From positions 930,001 through 994,000 of the forward strand of contig SADC01001177.1 of NCBI GenBank assembly GCA_004194705.1: a DNA stretch of 64,000 bases, in the 5' to 3' direction. Position 1 is the first letter of the stretch; every line of letters starts with the position of its first letter. This stretch comes from Ditylenchus dipsaci. Taxonomy: Eukaryota > Nematoda > Chromadorea > Rhabditida > Anguinidae. The notes below the pieces were generated by a model, which was not told the DNA's origin, did no database searches, and was given only the letters and a program-made list of their open reading frames with translations. The translations under genes were made by a program, and so were the position numbers. Shown piece after piece: positions 1 through 12,352 of this stretch.

Positions 1-359
1 GCTTAATCAAACTATGACCAGTTTAAACGATGTCGGAGATGTTTTTTTTCCTTGACATGTAGCTTCACCTCTAAAGACCTAGAATTTAATATTCATTGCA
101 TATATCAATAAAATGAAAAACAGTGTTGAAAAGAAGGCTTTTAACTACAAAATGACATATCACACTCAGCCACAAGTTTTTTGCTTTTAGACAAAATTTT
201 AAATTGAAAAAAACGCAATGACTTATTAGCCAACCCAATACATAAGACTTTAAAGGGCCATTGCCGTCTTCGACAACGGTTATCCGTCGGCGATTCAAAA
301 AAAATCCTAATCATTGAACTTATAGAACGAGAACTAAATATCGTATTTGAGTAATAGTC
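1..359. other. AT-rich sequence without recognised feature
   Basis: No exon with family resemblance, no repeat shared with the rest of the window and no convincing hairpin was seen. The open frames here lack codon structure or splice context. Confidence 0.4.
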
Positions 360-365
360 AAGGAA

Positions 366-432
366 AAATTTTGCTTCCAATCAAAATCGAAGCGATGACC
401 AACTTTCGCAGTAAACCAACGCTTTACCACTG
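366..432 (-). ncRNA. tRNA-like segment (pseudo-tRNA or SINE head)
   Basis: Read on the minus strand, the segment carries an A-box-like stretch (TGACTCAGTGGTAAAGCG) and, about 35 bases on, a B-box-like stretch (GCTTCGATTTTGA). That is the layout of a pol III internal promoter. I could not fold a full cloverleaf with a paired acceptor stem, so a tRNA-derived repeat or decayed tRNA is likelier than a working tRNA gene. Confidence 0.3.
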
Positions 433-451
433 AGTCACCCATGCTGTTAGG

Positions 452-524
452 TACAGTTGAAGCTCTCTATAAGGACTCTCAAGAGACCGGCTTAACCGAG
501 TCGTTATAGAGAGCGTCGACTGTA
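452..524. mobile_element. Small pogo/Tigger-like hairpin
   Basis: The ends TACAGTTGAAGCTCTCTATA and TATAGAGAGCGTCGACTGTA are near-perfect inverted copies and sit on TA. The start resembles the CAGT-GAACCTC-TATAA termini of pogo/Tigger-type elements, seen again at 16251 and 55147. It has no coding capacity. Confidence 0.55.
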
Positions 525-545
525 GTAAAATTGTTTTTCGTTATA

Positions 546-794
546 TACCGTATTTCCTGTAATAAACGCCCCACCCCCTCGTTCAAAATCGTGTTCTTGG
601 CGTTGTGTTTTTGACCCACTTTTTGATTACTTCTCTCAAGCAAATTACCCCTCATTTTGTAGCTCATCTCACTGGCTACAAAATGAGGGGTAATTTGCCT
701 AAGAGAAGTATTCAAAAAGTGGGTCAAAAACACAATGCCAAGAACATGATTTTGAACGAGGGGGGGGGGTGTATTTATTACAGGAAATACGGTA
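546..794. mobile_element. TACCGTATTTC-family hairpin, copy 1
   Basis: It begins TACCGTATTTCCTGTAATAA and ends with the inverse, with TA at both edges. Inside are arms of roughly 100 bp that pair almost perfectly around a short loop near 665. The arm interior is not shared with other family members apart from the copy at 13215, which has a related inner segment. Confidence 0.8.
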
Positions 795-829
795 TCCCCG
801 GAAGAATACTTAACAAATTTTTATTTCAG

Positions 830-1540
830 TTCAAGAGCCACAAAAACTATTTTACAGAATGATTTTAGAAAATCTGAATGATGAGATAAAGCCTTTTCGA
901 CAAAATGACCAAAATCCGATTTTTTAATTTTTCGCATATTAGCAATTTTATGAAAAATCGCTTTTTCAAAGACATATATCAAGACTCACATTAAAAAAAA
1001 TCTTGAATCGGGTTTTGTACTTGTCGAACAGCCCTTCAACATAGATCGAAGTAAATGAAAAGAGATCAAAGAGTGCATCAAAGTTTTGTCCGTATTTTAA
1101 AAACCTAATTAATAGAAATCAATAAATAGTTAAAGTGATAAAAATTCTCATCAAAATCTTAAAATAACCACACAATTGTTCACAGCAAAATTTTGACTTC
1201 TCCAGAATTATCTAGGCAAGTTGTATGTACTATTTGAAAGACAACGACTTATGCTACAAATCTGTGTATTTAAAATTTTCATATGAAATAAATTTAGCTG
1301 TCAACAACCACATCTCGTCAAATTTAATTATTAATATTACTGCTTTAAAACTTAAAGGAAAGCGCAGATCATGGGCTTTAAAATAAGGTATCATCGAGGT
1401 ATTTATGACAATTTAATGTAAAAATTCTAGTTCAAAGAAAAAATTGTGTCCTTTTTCAAAAACGGTGTTGATAACTACGAACGGAATAAAAAGTGTGATA
1501 ACGTATATTTTTCAGTTGTCAGTGTATATCATTCGACAGA
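830..1540. other. AT-rich sequence, nothing recognised
   Basis: Short poly-A/T runs and no open frame with splice support. No repeat shared with the rest of the window was noticed. Confidence 0.4.
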
Positions 1541-1550
1541 GCAAGAAAAA

Positions 1551-1890
1551 CTGCACCAGAAAAAGCTTTGAACTACGGTAAAAGGAGGCTTGAGGAGTGT
1601 TTAGCAAGACTCTCAAAAAAATTTTTTTTTAATTCCGAGAAGTACACTTGATCATAAAATGCATATAGAGTCTATTTTTGCCACGGCCCGAGTTGAAAAA
1701 CATGGTAAAGCAGCTAAATAAAAGTGGCCCTGTATTATTCTCTTCCCCTCCCATAGCGGCAAACTAGCATCTATTGCAAAGTTTTATTTGTCAGTTTTTT
1801 CAGAATAGTAAACCAATAAACTGCACCAGAAAAAGCTTTGAACTACGGTAAAAGGAGGCTTTGGGAGTGTTTAGCAAGACTCTCAAAAAA
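1551..1890. repeat. 70-bp direct repeat flanking a copy of a dispersed element
   Basis: Positions 1551-1620 and 1821-1890 are direct repeats of 70 bp differing at only a few bases and spaced 270 bp. Between them, about 1634-1740 matches the inner part of the hairpin element around 8075-8185 and 29230-29335. Positions 1763-1820 match 5979-6033. The layout looks like an insertion flanked by a duplicated segment, or a tandem duplication later invaded. Confidence 0.65.
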
Positions 1891-2231
1891 TTTCAAAATC
1901 AATTTTGACGTAAAACTCATATTTTTCCAAGGAAACCTCAATTTTTAACACCGGATTCCAGCTCAGCATGGTCGATTAGCTTAAAAAAATTTGCCTTTAA
2001 ACATGAAAACTTGCTGTCAAAATTCAGATTCCGCTCAAGACAAAAATCGTTTACATTTCAAAAAAAATCGAATTTGAATTGAATTTGTCTTGGGCGGAAT
2101 TTGAAATTGAAAATTCAAGAACATTTCGAGAGAATTGGGAAAATTTTAAGAAAAATTTAAAAACATTTTTTAAAAATTTTGAAAAAAAACACTGCTGAAA
2201 TAATTATTGTGACAAAGTCTTTTCGAAAATA

Positions 2232-2310
2232 TCGGGCGCCTGCGCCGGCGGCAGCTGTAAAAAACCCGAGGGCGCCGGGTTTGTGAAAAATTGGCGCCGG
2301 CGCCCGTGCT
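2232..2310. repeat. GC-rich GGCGCC-type cluster
   Basis: A GC-rich block of overlapping GGCGCC/GCCGGCGCC palindromes in AT-rich surroundings. Its end (GGCGCCGGCGCCCGTGC) recurs at 47757-47773, and related clusters lie at 19464-19610, 38570-38690 and 38865-38925. It is probably the terminus or core of a dispersed repeat. Confidence 0.55.
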
Positions 2311-2599
2311 AGTATGATCGCTTGCTACTTCTTTTCCTCAAAAAATTCTTTTTTAGTTAACATTTTTACATTTGATTCAATCTTTTTATCGATTGGTGCA
2401 GGCATATAATTTTTAATTCGATGTCACTGCCGGTGCCTAGCAGTGTGTCTGTATTTTGTGCTAATTTTGGTGCAGATGCTGGTGCCAAGTTTTAGCCTTT
2501 TTACCACACTGCTCAGTAGTGAAATTTTTAAAGTGACCATCCTAGGCTTAATTATACTTCACGTTCAATGTGTCTCAACATAATTTATTTCAATTTGAT

Positions 2600-5500
2600 T
2601 TACACAAAACTAGCGCCATAGTTAAGAGTGTTGCATTCCATTGGAATTTCAATTAAAGCAGTGTATGTAGTGTTGTAAGCAGTTAAATGAAAGGCATTTT
2701 CAACTTTGCTTTTGGTTTTTAGCAATAATTTTGGCAATTTTTGACTGCTTTTTTCAAAGCACACAAAAGACACGTTGCGTTGACCAGCGCTTTGAATCAT
2801 AACAAACTCTGGATGACATTGGAACACTGGTCGACGGCTGAAGCATACTTGGCCTTTTTTCGCTTGCTGCAAAGTCACCAAAACTGGCTGGAAGTGTTTC
2901 GAAACAGCTGGAGCGGAAGATTTTTCTTTTAGCTTCTCAAGCAAATAGTCGAAGAAGCCATCGTCGCGAATTATGCCCACATGACTGACTGATGGAAATT
3001 CTTTTACAGTTATCTAGGAGCAATGTTATTTACAGCAGTTTTTTGATTAGACATTTCAATAATTGGCTCTACATGTGCCCGCAGTCCTCTCGTGTTGGAG
3101 TCCTCCGAAAAAATATATGCCTTGATGACATTTAGCGCACAAGAAATATTTTTTCTATGAAACTTCTAGATAGATGCGAAATTAGGTAAATAAAAATTTC
3201 AAATTTTTTTGAAAGAACGGAGGGGACCAAGTCAAAATTTTGAAAACCTCGAAAAAAAATGAACAGGGGGACCAAGGCATGTTTTTTTTCGAAGGGGAAC
3301 ACCAACGCATGTAGAGCCAAAAATTTTATTAATTTAATTTTTCTAAAACTATTTAGTTCAACATAGTCTTATTATCGATTATTAACATTTTGAAAAATAT
3401 CACATCATATAACTAAACTAACTTTTGGGCCATGAAGTGACTCCCAAGTTTTGCAAACATCCAAGCTTGCTTTATTAACTGTGCCATCCCCACTATTTTC
3501 GTTGATGATTTCCGAAGGTTCATCTAAGTTTAAGGTGTATACATACTTACTTGGAGTGGGCATGTTGCTTCCGTGAATGCAAAATGTCTAAAAACAGTGA
3601 TGGAAATGATCAAATTGATATAGCTATTCATTTTCGTTCAGTTTTTAGCCAAAGTTTAAAAATTTGGCCCTAGTATACAATACCCCCCCTCCGCCGCCAT
3701 GAATTTTCCTTTTTAAAACTTAAGTGAAGAGCACCCAAATATATCTCCTAGAACCCAGAAAAAGTGCGTAAACTATTTATTAGTCACAACTTCCGTACGC
3801 TGGCCTACCCCAATCCTGAGGGATAATCCTAAACTTGTTGTTTCAAAGGCTAGTTACATCGATTTTGAAAGGGTCCGATTTATGGGGGGGGGGGTATTCT
3901 ATGCTAGCGCCGAAAATTTGATATAATATTAAGTCATTCAAGAATTTTTCAGAAACAAAATTAAACGTCTGCTTCCTGGAATTTTCTCATCATTTTCACC
4001 TTATCTTTTTAATTCTAAGGCTTAGAAAATTTGAATTGTGTTCGGCTGGTTTCCGAAAAAATGCATGGGTCTATCTAATTTTTTAGGCAAATTTTTTTTT
4101 GAAAGTCCTAAAAACTATTTATTAATTTTTAGGCTGCAAAAGTAGATCTATAGCTTGCTCGAAATCTTTCACCGCAAGTCCTTGACTCGGATTTTTCAAT
4201 ATAGATTTTAAACTATTCAAAAATGAATTTCGGCCACTATTACCTCAATATATGGTCTGTCGAGTCGTTTTTTGTACCAACTATCATAGGTTTTGTAGGA
4301 GAAGTAATCGCCCACATCTTTGAGATATTGTTCCATTTCATTTATTTTGTAGTCCACACCATTGACACTAGCAAACACATGTTCTTCATCAAACACTTGT
4401 GCCGAAGGCAACATAGTGGCGATGGCAGATGCATTCCTGGAGAAGTCCCTGACTGTTGCAGCATCCATAAACAGTGGCATATTCTCTCCTAAACGTGGTT
4501 TTACAAACAATTATTGCTTCAGTTGCCTAAACCTTCAATGATCAAGCATGTAGTAAAAAAACTTCAAAGCCACCCTATTTCCATTCAAATTTCCTCTTTT
4601 TTCAAAACCTCGAAAATCGGAAATCTGAAAATTTTGAGATTAATCTCAAAATTTTCGGATGCATTGCAACACTCGCCACCGAAAAGTTCGAATTAACGGC
4701 CCCCTCCCTTCTGATCGGACATAGATGAGCTGTTAAATAGAATTTTTCTTTGGCGAGTCGGTTGCTTTTTTGACGGCCAGAATAGCCAGAATTTTAAGTG
4801 ACCGCCAGATTTTTAAGTGAACGTCAATTGACCAGTGCCATCCTATGTTTGCCATCTTTTTTTCTATGCACTGTTCTAATGTTTTTTGTGCAGACGATAA
4901 ACGTCCGTGTTAAGGTGTGGGATGGTCGTTTATCATTGGTTTGTTAGAGGTATATAGAGCCACAAAACTCAAATAACAACTTGCCAGATGTCACCTCCAT
5001 GGTGGTCTTGATGGCCCCTCCCCAGGATGCAGCCACATGAAAAACACATCCGATATAGTACTGGCGCCAATCCTAAACAAAAAACATCACCACTTTTGCA
5101 TTCAAACATCAATGTTGCAATTTGAAGAAAAAAACATCCAAATTGATCTTTTTTAAAGGACCATGGTTTTTGTGCTCAGCGGCATGTGCAAAATTTGAAT
5201 TGGCGGGGGACACTTCTCTTTTGTCTGGCACTGTACTCTTTGGAGTCATTTCAACGATTCGAAAGAGTGCAGAAAGAGACGAAAGAGAAGTGTCCCCCGC
5301 CAATTCAAATTTTCCACATGCCACTGCTCGCAAAAACCATCTATCTTTAAGAAATTAGTATGTCCACGGCTCGACACGCTAACTATAAATGTCGACCCAA
5401 ACATTTTTGATATTAAACAATCCTTTTTCTAATCAAATTTTTTCTGTTATGAGGAACCGGATTTATTTGCACTTAAAAACGAGAATCATGCGCATAAAAT

Positions 5501-8500
5501 AGTTCTAAAACAGCGACATATGCTCTAGAAAATGCAGAATATGTTTCAAAAAGAACAAAATATGCCCGCGCCGGCCTATCTTTTAAATAGTCCACAAGTC
5601 TTATACAGTCAACTAATTTTACGTAGTCTACCTATTCATTTTCACATAGTTAGCTTAATTTTCACAGTCAGCGAATTTCGCATGGTCAACGAAATTAAAA
5701 TTGTAGAATTTATTGTTAATGAACTTTTGATGGTCAACAATATTTTAATAGCTAAAAAAGTTTACATTGTCAACAAACTTTCTGAACATTACAAGGCCGG
5801 GCTATTTTAGATGACAAATAGTCAAAGTATGCACTAAATATGCTCCAAAAAGGTAAAATATGAAGTCAATTTGCATGAAAATGTCTTTGGAACAAATAAA
5901 GCTTCTATGATAGCAAGGAAAGTGATACAAATGTGTGTTTGATACAAAAAAGCTGCTTGAGAACCGGCATAAAAACCAGCATTTATTACAAAGTTGCATT
6001 TGTCAGTTTTTTTTCAGAATAGTAAACCAATAACAAAACATTCATAGCTTGTTTGACCTGGTATCTTTTTTTATAATGAAATTGTTAAAAATAAAAATTA
6101 AATTAATAGTAGGCAAGTTTTTTAAAATATCTTTTTTTGAATCACTACATTAGCTATACTTGTTTTTTATTTTCAAATCTAGACCATAATTAAATTTTGT
6201 TAACATTGTAGGACTTCTACCACCTCGAAAAAACCAATTCAACTTACTACTGTGGTTCTTTCATCCAAAAAGTACTTTGCGATGATATTTCCATAAGAAT
6301 GACCCAGTATACACACTTTGTTGCCAGTACTATTCACAGATTTTTCAATGGATGTTGTTAAGTTGCTGTAGAATTCATCGAGCATGGCTAAAAGACTTTT
6401 TTTTTCAAATCGCATTGCGCTTGTAATACATACGAGAGTCAGGCGCGAACCGCCAGTCAAAGGCAGCTCCAAGTAGGTCTTTGCCAGCTGTGTAACCCCA
6501 TCCCAGGATGGTTTCAATAAGCAACTGCATGTAGCCCACATCGTGGTACTTGAGCTTGTGGTGCCCTATTCCTATATCACAAGCTTCAGTGGAAGGCAAA
6601 CCCAGACATTGTATCGTTTCCAAACTGTTAAAATCAAAAGGAGAAGGTGAGATGGTTACGTTAACTGCACTTTCCCATTTGTCTGATGTTTGGTTGAGCA
6701 CAGGACTGAATTTTTAAAATATTTCATAAGCGATAATTTTTCTGCCCAAATAAGCAAAATTTTTTATGGCTCATTCACAAACCTTGTCGTTGGAATATTT
6801 TTTTATAAAATTATTTTTTTCGCCAACGACGACGACAACCTATTTATAAAAAATCCAACGACAACGCCGACGACGACGCCAACAACAACGGCATTTTTCA
6901 TTACAAATCGGACAAATTTCGCATTTTCAGTCGAAAGAGAAAAAAAAGAAAACCACGTGGAGAATATAGTTAATCCTCGAAATTCTGACTTAAAATGCAA
7001 AATTTGTTTAATTTGGAATGAAAAATGCCGTTGTCCTTGGAGTTGTCGTTGGCGTAAATCGCCTTTATAAAACATTTTTTCCAACGACAACGTTTGAGAA
7101 TGAGCCATTAATAATGGCTCATTATCTATTTGAATAATAATATCAAAATAACAATACTTTTTTTGTTCATTTAAAATTTCTAATATAGACTCAATATTTT
7201 TTAAATGTTGTCTTCTTTTAGACAAACATCAATAAATCATATTGTTTTGGGGTAAAATGACTGATCTATTTTAAAATAAATTTAAATAGGTAAGATTTCA
7301 AAATTTTGACAATTTTTGAAAATCAGTTTCCAATGTTTCATGAACTTACAGTTGAGTCTCTATACAAGAACACCCAAGTGACCACCCCATGCTTTCATTG
7401 TGTAGAGGGTGTTCTTATGAGGAATTTTATTGTAAAGAGATGTGGTTAGGCTTAATTCGGCGCTACTGTAATATAAACCCCCCCCCCCCAAAAACCGACT
7501 TTTTAGGGATGGTCAAAAACCATTTTTACACAATAATTTCGCCATAAAAGGACTAGAAAATCAATTTAAATGGGATTGCAGGCTGTATTGGGAGGGGAAG
7601 GGAATAATACAGGGGCCACTTTTCGACATACTTGGGATCCTTAGAGTATTAATTTTCTAAGCATCTAAGGGTACTTTCGAACCCAGGAACTTGTGGTGCA
7701 GGCATAAGTATGAGTACTTTTCATGGACCAAGCGGATCAGCGGGTGGATCCCGCGGGCTTACACCTTGCTTTAGCACTGTTTGAGTGCTAGGCTGAAATT
7801 TTGGATGCTGGGTTTCTGGCCCGGCTTGTAGAACGAGGGGAGCTCTTCGGTGAAAAATCAAAGATGTTGAACATAGTTTTGAATACTGGGGCCTACCGCA
7901 TAAATAAACTCTGGTATGCATACATTTTTCATGCATCCAGAGTCACTTTCGAGTGATTTGTGTCTAAGGTATGTGGGCGTGCGCATCTTAACTCCAAGCC
8001 CCCAAGCCCCAAGCCCCTTCGGGGCGCAGGGGGCTTGAGAGTTAGATATACGCGCACTCACTTACCTTAGACATGATTCCGAGAAGTACACTTGATCATA
8101 AAATGCATATAGAGTCTATTTTTGCCACGGCCCGAGTTTAAAAACATGGTAAAGCAGCTAAAAAAATGGCCCCTGTATTATTCCCCTTTCAATATAGCCC
8201 ATAATCCCTTTTAAACTGCCTTTCTGGTCCTTTTATGGCAAAATTATTGCATAAAAATGGTTTTTAGACACTCCCAAAAAAGTCGATTTTGGGGGGGGGG
8301 GGGTTATATTACAGTAGCGTCCTTAATTCCATTCCTACTAAGCGAAATAATATTTTTGTGTCTTTATATGGATACTGTTCACCGGAATTAAGAAAACCTG
8401 TTATTAAGTTCAAATTTTAATATGTCTTGAGATCTCTGAAAAATTTCTGATTTTTTTTCGGTCTGTTTATGCGTAAAATCCCAACTGCCACCCCCTCCTC

Positions 8501-8717
8501 TCCCAAAAAAAGAGCCCCACGCTTCTCTAATAGACCCTTCCCTAAAATTCGCAACCCACTTACAATGTTAAGGCTGCTCTACATGCACCAACTATACGTG
8601 GATATACCATATACCATTCAGATCGATCCGAGTTACAGTCTAACCAACCTCCACTGAAAGGGTAGCCTTGTTTGTCGTGCCAACGTGCATACAACTTGGA
8701 AGCCGCATATGCATGTA
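2600..8717 (-). CDS. Lysosomal phospholipase A2 / LCAT-family lipase (5' end missing)
   Basis: Members of this family (PLA2G15, LCAT) are serine acyltransferases/phospholipases of the lysosome or of secreted fluids. Exons on the minus strand: 8564-8717, 6434-6705, 6248-6387, 4985-5072, 4244-4488, possibly one near 4100-4215, 3423-3587 and 2600-3013; phases agree at the junctions checked. The first exon ends in a Trp/Cys-rich stretch (WLDCNSDRSEWYMVYPR) placed as in the family. Next comes GWGYTAGKDL before FDWRFAP, then the nucleophile elbow GHSYG (Ser), a cap segment with SWGGAIKT, the Asp in GDGTV and the His in SVSHVG, so the full Ser-Asp-His triad is visible. The signal peptide/PG-loop exon was not found upstream of 8717. 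The intron between 4985 and 4488 uses a GC donor. The last exon runs about 110 residues past the catalytic His, much longer than usual. Confidence 0.88.
3665..3900. repeat. Dispersed repeat, copy also at 61600-61760
   Basis: From the poly-C/GCC stretch near 3684 through 3835, the sequence matches 61610-61745 at roughly four of five bases in the same orientation. It lies in an intron of the lipase gene and carries no coding signal. Confidence 0.6.
5150..5340. mobile_element. Hairpin with GAATTGGCGGGGGACACTTC arms
   Basis: Arms of about 70 bp (around 5155-5245 and 5262-5335) are inverted copies. The outer GAATTGGCGGGGGAC also occurs in the hairpin at 41440-41675, which suggests a common family. 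It lies in a lipase intron. Confidence 0.65.
6768..7112. mobile_element. Hairpin with AATGGCTCATTCTCAAAC-type ends
   Basis: The left end (ATGGCTCATTCACAAACC) and the right end (GTTTGAGAATGAGCCATT) are inverted copies, followed inward by CGTTGTCGTTGG and its complement, including an ACGACGACGCC-like simple repeat. The element is in the large intron of the lipase gene between exons 6705 and 8564. Confidence 0.6.
7459..8321. mobile_element. hAT-like hairpin, GRCGCTACTGTAATATA family, copy 1
   Basis: The termini GGCGCTACTGTAATATA and TATATTACAGTAGCGTC are inverted and are flanked by the exact 8-bp duplication cttaattc (7451-7458 and 8322-8329). Arms of about 150 bp include poly-C/G runs. The middle holds unrelated DNA, including a 40-bp motif (near 7935-7970) also found at about 14450-14490. 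The 863-bp element has no transposase frame and sits in an intron of the lipase gene. Confidence 0.85.
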
Positions 8718-8719
8718 CT

Positions 8720-9735
8720 AAAAAATTGCTGATTCAATAGCTAAAAAATACTTATGCTATAAAAAATTTGCCAAGAACTACAGTGGGAAGATTTTTTGTT
8801 AGTGGGCATCTCATTAGTCGCTTTACCCATGCAGACGGTCAAAAATAAAATACAGACGACGAAAATTGATGGCACGCAATTCATCGGTCAAGCAAACGCT
8901 CACTAAATGCATCTGATTCAAAAGAAAATAAGTTTTATGGTTTCTTTGAAGTATTTGTAGCCCTAGAAATTTTGGTACTTATAGGCAGGGTATTCGAGCC
9001 TTCGAACATTTCTAATCCTCGGCTAGAGGCTCGTAGTTGTCGAGTCCTCGGCTCATCATGCCTATTTATAAGCTTATGCTAACTTTTGAGTTCTTCCTAA
9101 ATAGTTGATTTGGAGGGAGGTTGAAAGCTAATGATACAGTTTTTTTTTGCTAGGTCAGAGACATATACCGTATAATCTCAACCAACCCCCCATGGGAAAT
9201 CAATTTTGGACCCTTGAAAAAACGGTAAATAAAAAACTATATTAAAAAAAGGAAAGGGGTTTACTAGATGGTTGAGGATTAAAATAGGTACACTTTATCG
9301 AAAATGGCAAGATACTAAAAAATCAGGGCATAAAGTAGAAGCAGTGTAAAAAAAGTCACGTATGCAAAGTCTCCTTGTTTTAAATTTGGACAGTAAGGCG
9401 AAATTTAACAAAAAAAACTGTTTTAAAATTTTCTATATTTATTTTAAGAACAAAGTTGAGCATTTCTGAAATCATAAAAAGCAATTTATTTATACAGGAC
9501 ATGAATAAAATTATTATTTATACATTCAAAGCTGGTAAAAAACAAAAAGTTTACCAAGTTTAATTTGATTCGAGCTGTTAGTTTAACTAGCTAGGTCATC
9601 CAATCAAGCAATCTTCCATCAGTTATGCTACAGTCAGTTACAGTTAACTAATACAGTTAATTAATAGTTAACTGATGTTAACATCATCTAATAGCTGTTT
9701 GTCATCAGTGTCATCCTTTATGTTGTAAAACAAAA
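8720..9735. other. Region upstream of lipase exons, nothing recognised
   Basis: Expected to hold the missing first exon of the lipase (signal peptide and the HPVVLVPG-type motif of the family), but I did not find that motif on the minus strand. The sequence is AT-rich and without long hairpins. Confidence 0.3.
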
Positions 9736-9984
9736 TACCGTATTTCCTCTAATTTCTCCCTCGGGGAGTAATTAGAGGCATGCAATTTTTTCAAACTTTA
9801 GGTGGCCTGAAATTTCTGTTTTCATTTACTGTTTGAGCTGTGTAAAAAGTGCCTGTTAGATTTTTAAAATCCCTCTCAGGCACTTTTACACAGTTCAAAC
9901 AGTAAATGAAAACAGAAATTTCAGACCACTTGAAGTTATGGGGGAGTAATTAGAGGGAGGGGAGAAATTAGAGGAAATACGGTA
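9736..9984. mobile_element. TACCGTATTTC-family hairpin, copy 2
   Basis: TACCGTATTTCCTCTAATTT at the left and the inverse at the right, on TA. Arms of about 110 bp pair with few mismatches around a loop near 9860. A solitary left terminus of the same family starts at 10043. Confidence 0.82.
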
Positions 9985-10439
9985 GATTAAAAAATTAAAA
10001 CTTTTTTTATTAGTAGGTTTTTTAAACCAATTAAAACCCAATTACCGTATTTCCTCTAATTAGGCGGCCCTCTAATAAGGCGACCCCCTCGACTTTGAGA
10101 ACCTATATCTCAGCCTAGTAGTTTTTTTCGCAAGTCTGTTTATTGCATTTTCTAAGCTCCCACGAACTCTACCAATTCCACTTTTAAGATTTTGGGTCTT
10201 CACCCCAAAATCTTGAGATCGACCTCAAATTTTTCCGATTTTCGGGTATCCGAAAAAAGGCGGCCAGCCGCTTTATGAAAGTTCTATGTGATTTGGGTAA
10301 TTCTAAGTCAGTTGCCTCGGTTTTTTTATGCCACAAGTAAATTTTCCTAAAAGGCTAAATTACACTATACTTCCACCACTCGATTACACTATAGCCCCCA
10401 CCACTCAATTAAACTAAATTAAGGTAGTTGCCAACAGTA

Positions 10440-10640
10440 AAGCAGTGTTGGAAATGATTCCAGTCGATTGCTAGATACTTTTTGGCCATAGAAATAAGTT
10501 AAGTCACTGAAAATAAAGTGAAAATAGGGTGTGCACCCAGGGGGATTTAAACCTGAGAGTTTAAAATATTCTCATCTCGATGTGTAATCGAGTGATGGGC
10601 GTATAGTCTAAGTGCTCCCCCTAAAAGGTTTGAAAAGCCT
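10440..10640 (-). repeat. tRNA-derived repeat copy (GGGTGCACACC family)
   Basis: Read on the minus strand, a B-box-like CAGGTTTAAATCCC is followed by TGGGTGCACACCC and a tail ending in CACTTTATTTTCAG. The same B box plus GGGTGCACACC arrangement recurs near 43310-43360, 47905-47940 and 60930-60965, so this is probably a tRNA-derived SINE-like family. Confidence 0.5.
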
Positions 10641-10794
10641 TAACTAAAAATATCTAAGCCCATCAAATAATATTAAAAAAACAGCAGGGTGGAGGCTAAG
10701 ACATGTATGATGACCGAATATGGTTAAGAAGAAGCCCGTAAAACAGCCAAAACCCAACAAAAGACGTCCAATACACGCAAATATGAAACGTGAG

Positions 10795-10985
10795 CAAGCA
10801 AATTTACAAGTTCCTTGTTTTCCGAAGTCGTTTTTGCGAATTTCATGTTTTTTAAAACTCGTTTTCGCGAATTTCGTGTTTTACGATACTTTGTTTCTCC
10901 AGACTGGGAACTCCAGTTCATCGAATATGTTTTTCTCTAATTTTCTCACTAGTTTCATGACTAACAAATCTCATGTTTTACCAGT
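10795..10985 (+). repeat. Tandem AACTCGTTTTCGCGAA-type repeat
   Basis: Several imperfect units of about 30 bp (AAAACTCGTTTTCGCGAATTT and variants) that match the arms of the large hairpin at 40424-41407. Here only one arm is present. Confidence 0.6.
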
Positions 10986-11559
10986 TTAAAATTTACGAGT
11001 TTTCATACAGTCTTTTTTTTTATCTGTCTTTTGATGGTGCGGCGAGTAATTCTTATAGTACTTTACATCAATTTTCGCAAAACTTTGAAGCTGCAAAAAT
11101 GTTTAGAGAGTCAAAATTTTGCTGACTAATTTTAAAAGCACTAGACTCAAAATAAAAAACAGATGATCATCTGAACAAACCAAAACCGTCTACCCATTTA
11201 ATATTAAAAAACCTAATCACTACAGTTTAAGTGTCTAAAAGGCCATTTTGAGATTACCCAAAACTTCAGCACCTGCTTCCAGCGATCCAGACGGTCTTTA
11301 TAATGGGCACATCTAGGAGAATGAAGTGAATTACGGCTTTTGTGATAGTAGTCCGCTATTAGCTAAAGTATTCTTTTGAAGGAAATGATTATAGGCATGG
11401 ATTTACTCTACTTCCATTTTGAACTTTTTTGGTGTTTAATAGTGTTTACAATCGCAATTCTAAGTTAGGATTATTAGCCCTATATGAGAATAAAGCAATA
11501 CTTTTTTTTCGCACCAAATTCATTCCAACTCAGGGTTTCTGAACGGCGTGCCTATAAAA

Positions 11560-12115
11560 GGTAAAATAAGGGTTTGCTAATATAACATATTTGATCAAAG
11601 TCCTGCTTGAATTTTTAATTGTTTGGACAATCGTATATTTAGGGATAAAACATTTGCCTTAGCCCTGTTTACCTCAGAAATAATAATGATTCTATCGGGC
11701 ACAACACCTATACCAGGATAGGTGCATATTTTAAGAGTTTTACATGGTTTCAATGAAATTTCAAACATGGTATCCTACCCAAAACTTTACGCTAAAAATG
11801 GTTTGATAATACTAAAACGACCTGAAAAATCAAAATTTTTTTAAATTAAAATTATTTTGCCTATGATACGTAAAATTGTCTGGGTAACAAGGTTTGACAA
11901 GACCAAATGTCTATTTTTACCTCCGGAACCCGAAACCATGGGTGGGTACCAACTGACCAGTTAGACATCCAGCTGGATGGCCCGGATTTTTAAAATTAAA
12001 AACAAACCATGTTCGGATGTTACGCATGTTCAGATTGAATATACGATTGGCCAAACAATTTAAAATTCAAACAGGACTTTGATCAAATATGTTACTTGAG
12101 CAAACCCTTATTTGA
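11560..12115. mobile_element. Hairpin, TTTGATCAAAGTCCTG arms
   Basis: The left arm (about 11565-11645) and right arm (about 12040-12113) are inverted copies including ACATATTTGATCAAAGTCCT. Nothing in the interior is coding. Confidence 0.6.
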
Positions 12116-12352
12116 CCAAATGTCTTTTTTTTATCAAATAGTTCCTTGACCATTTCTCTATTTTACCTTTTTTTGAACAAGCCATAAGCAAAAACGAAGA
12201 CACTAAGGGCTAAAAATCAAAGGATAAGTATAAAAAAAGGCAGATATTCTTAGCTCAGATTTCCGATAGTACCTTCATTTCTTACTACCTAAAATTTCTT
12301 ACTGCCCATAAAATAAGTAAGCATGGAGAAATTAACGAAATTTAGAAATAAG

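Noticed and set aside
6690..7225. Frames over the AACGACGACG region
   Set aside because: They are simple-repeat and hairpin sequence inside the large lipase intron; both strands are open without domain resemblance.
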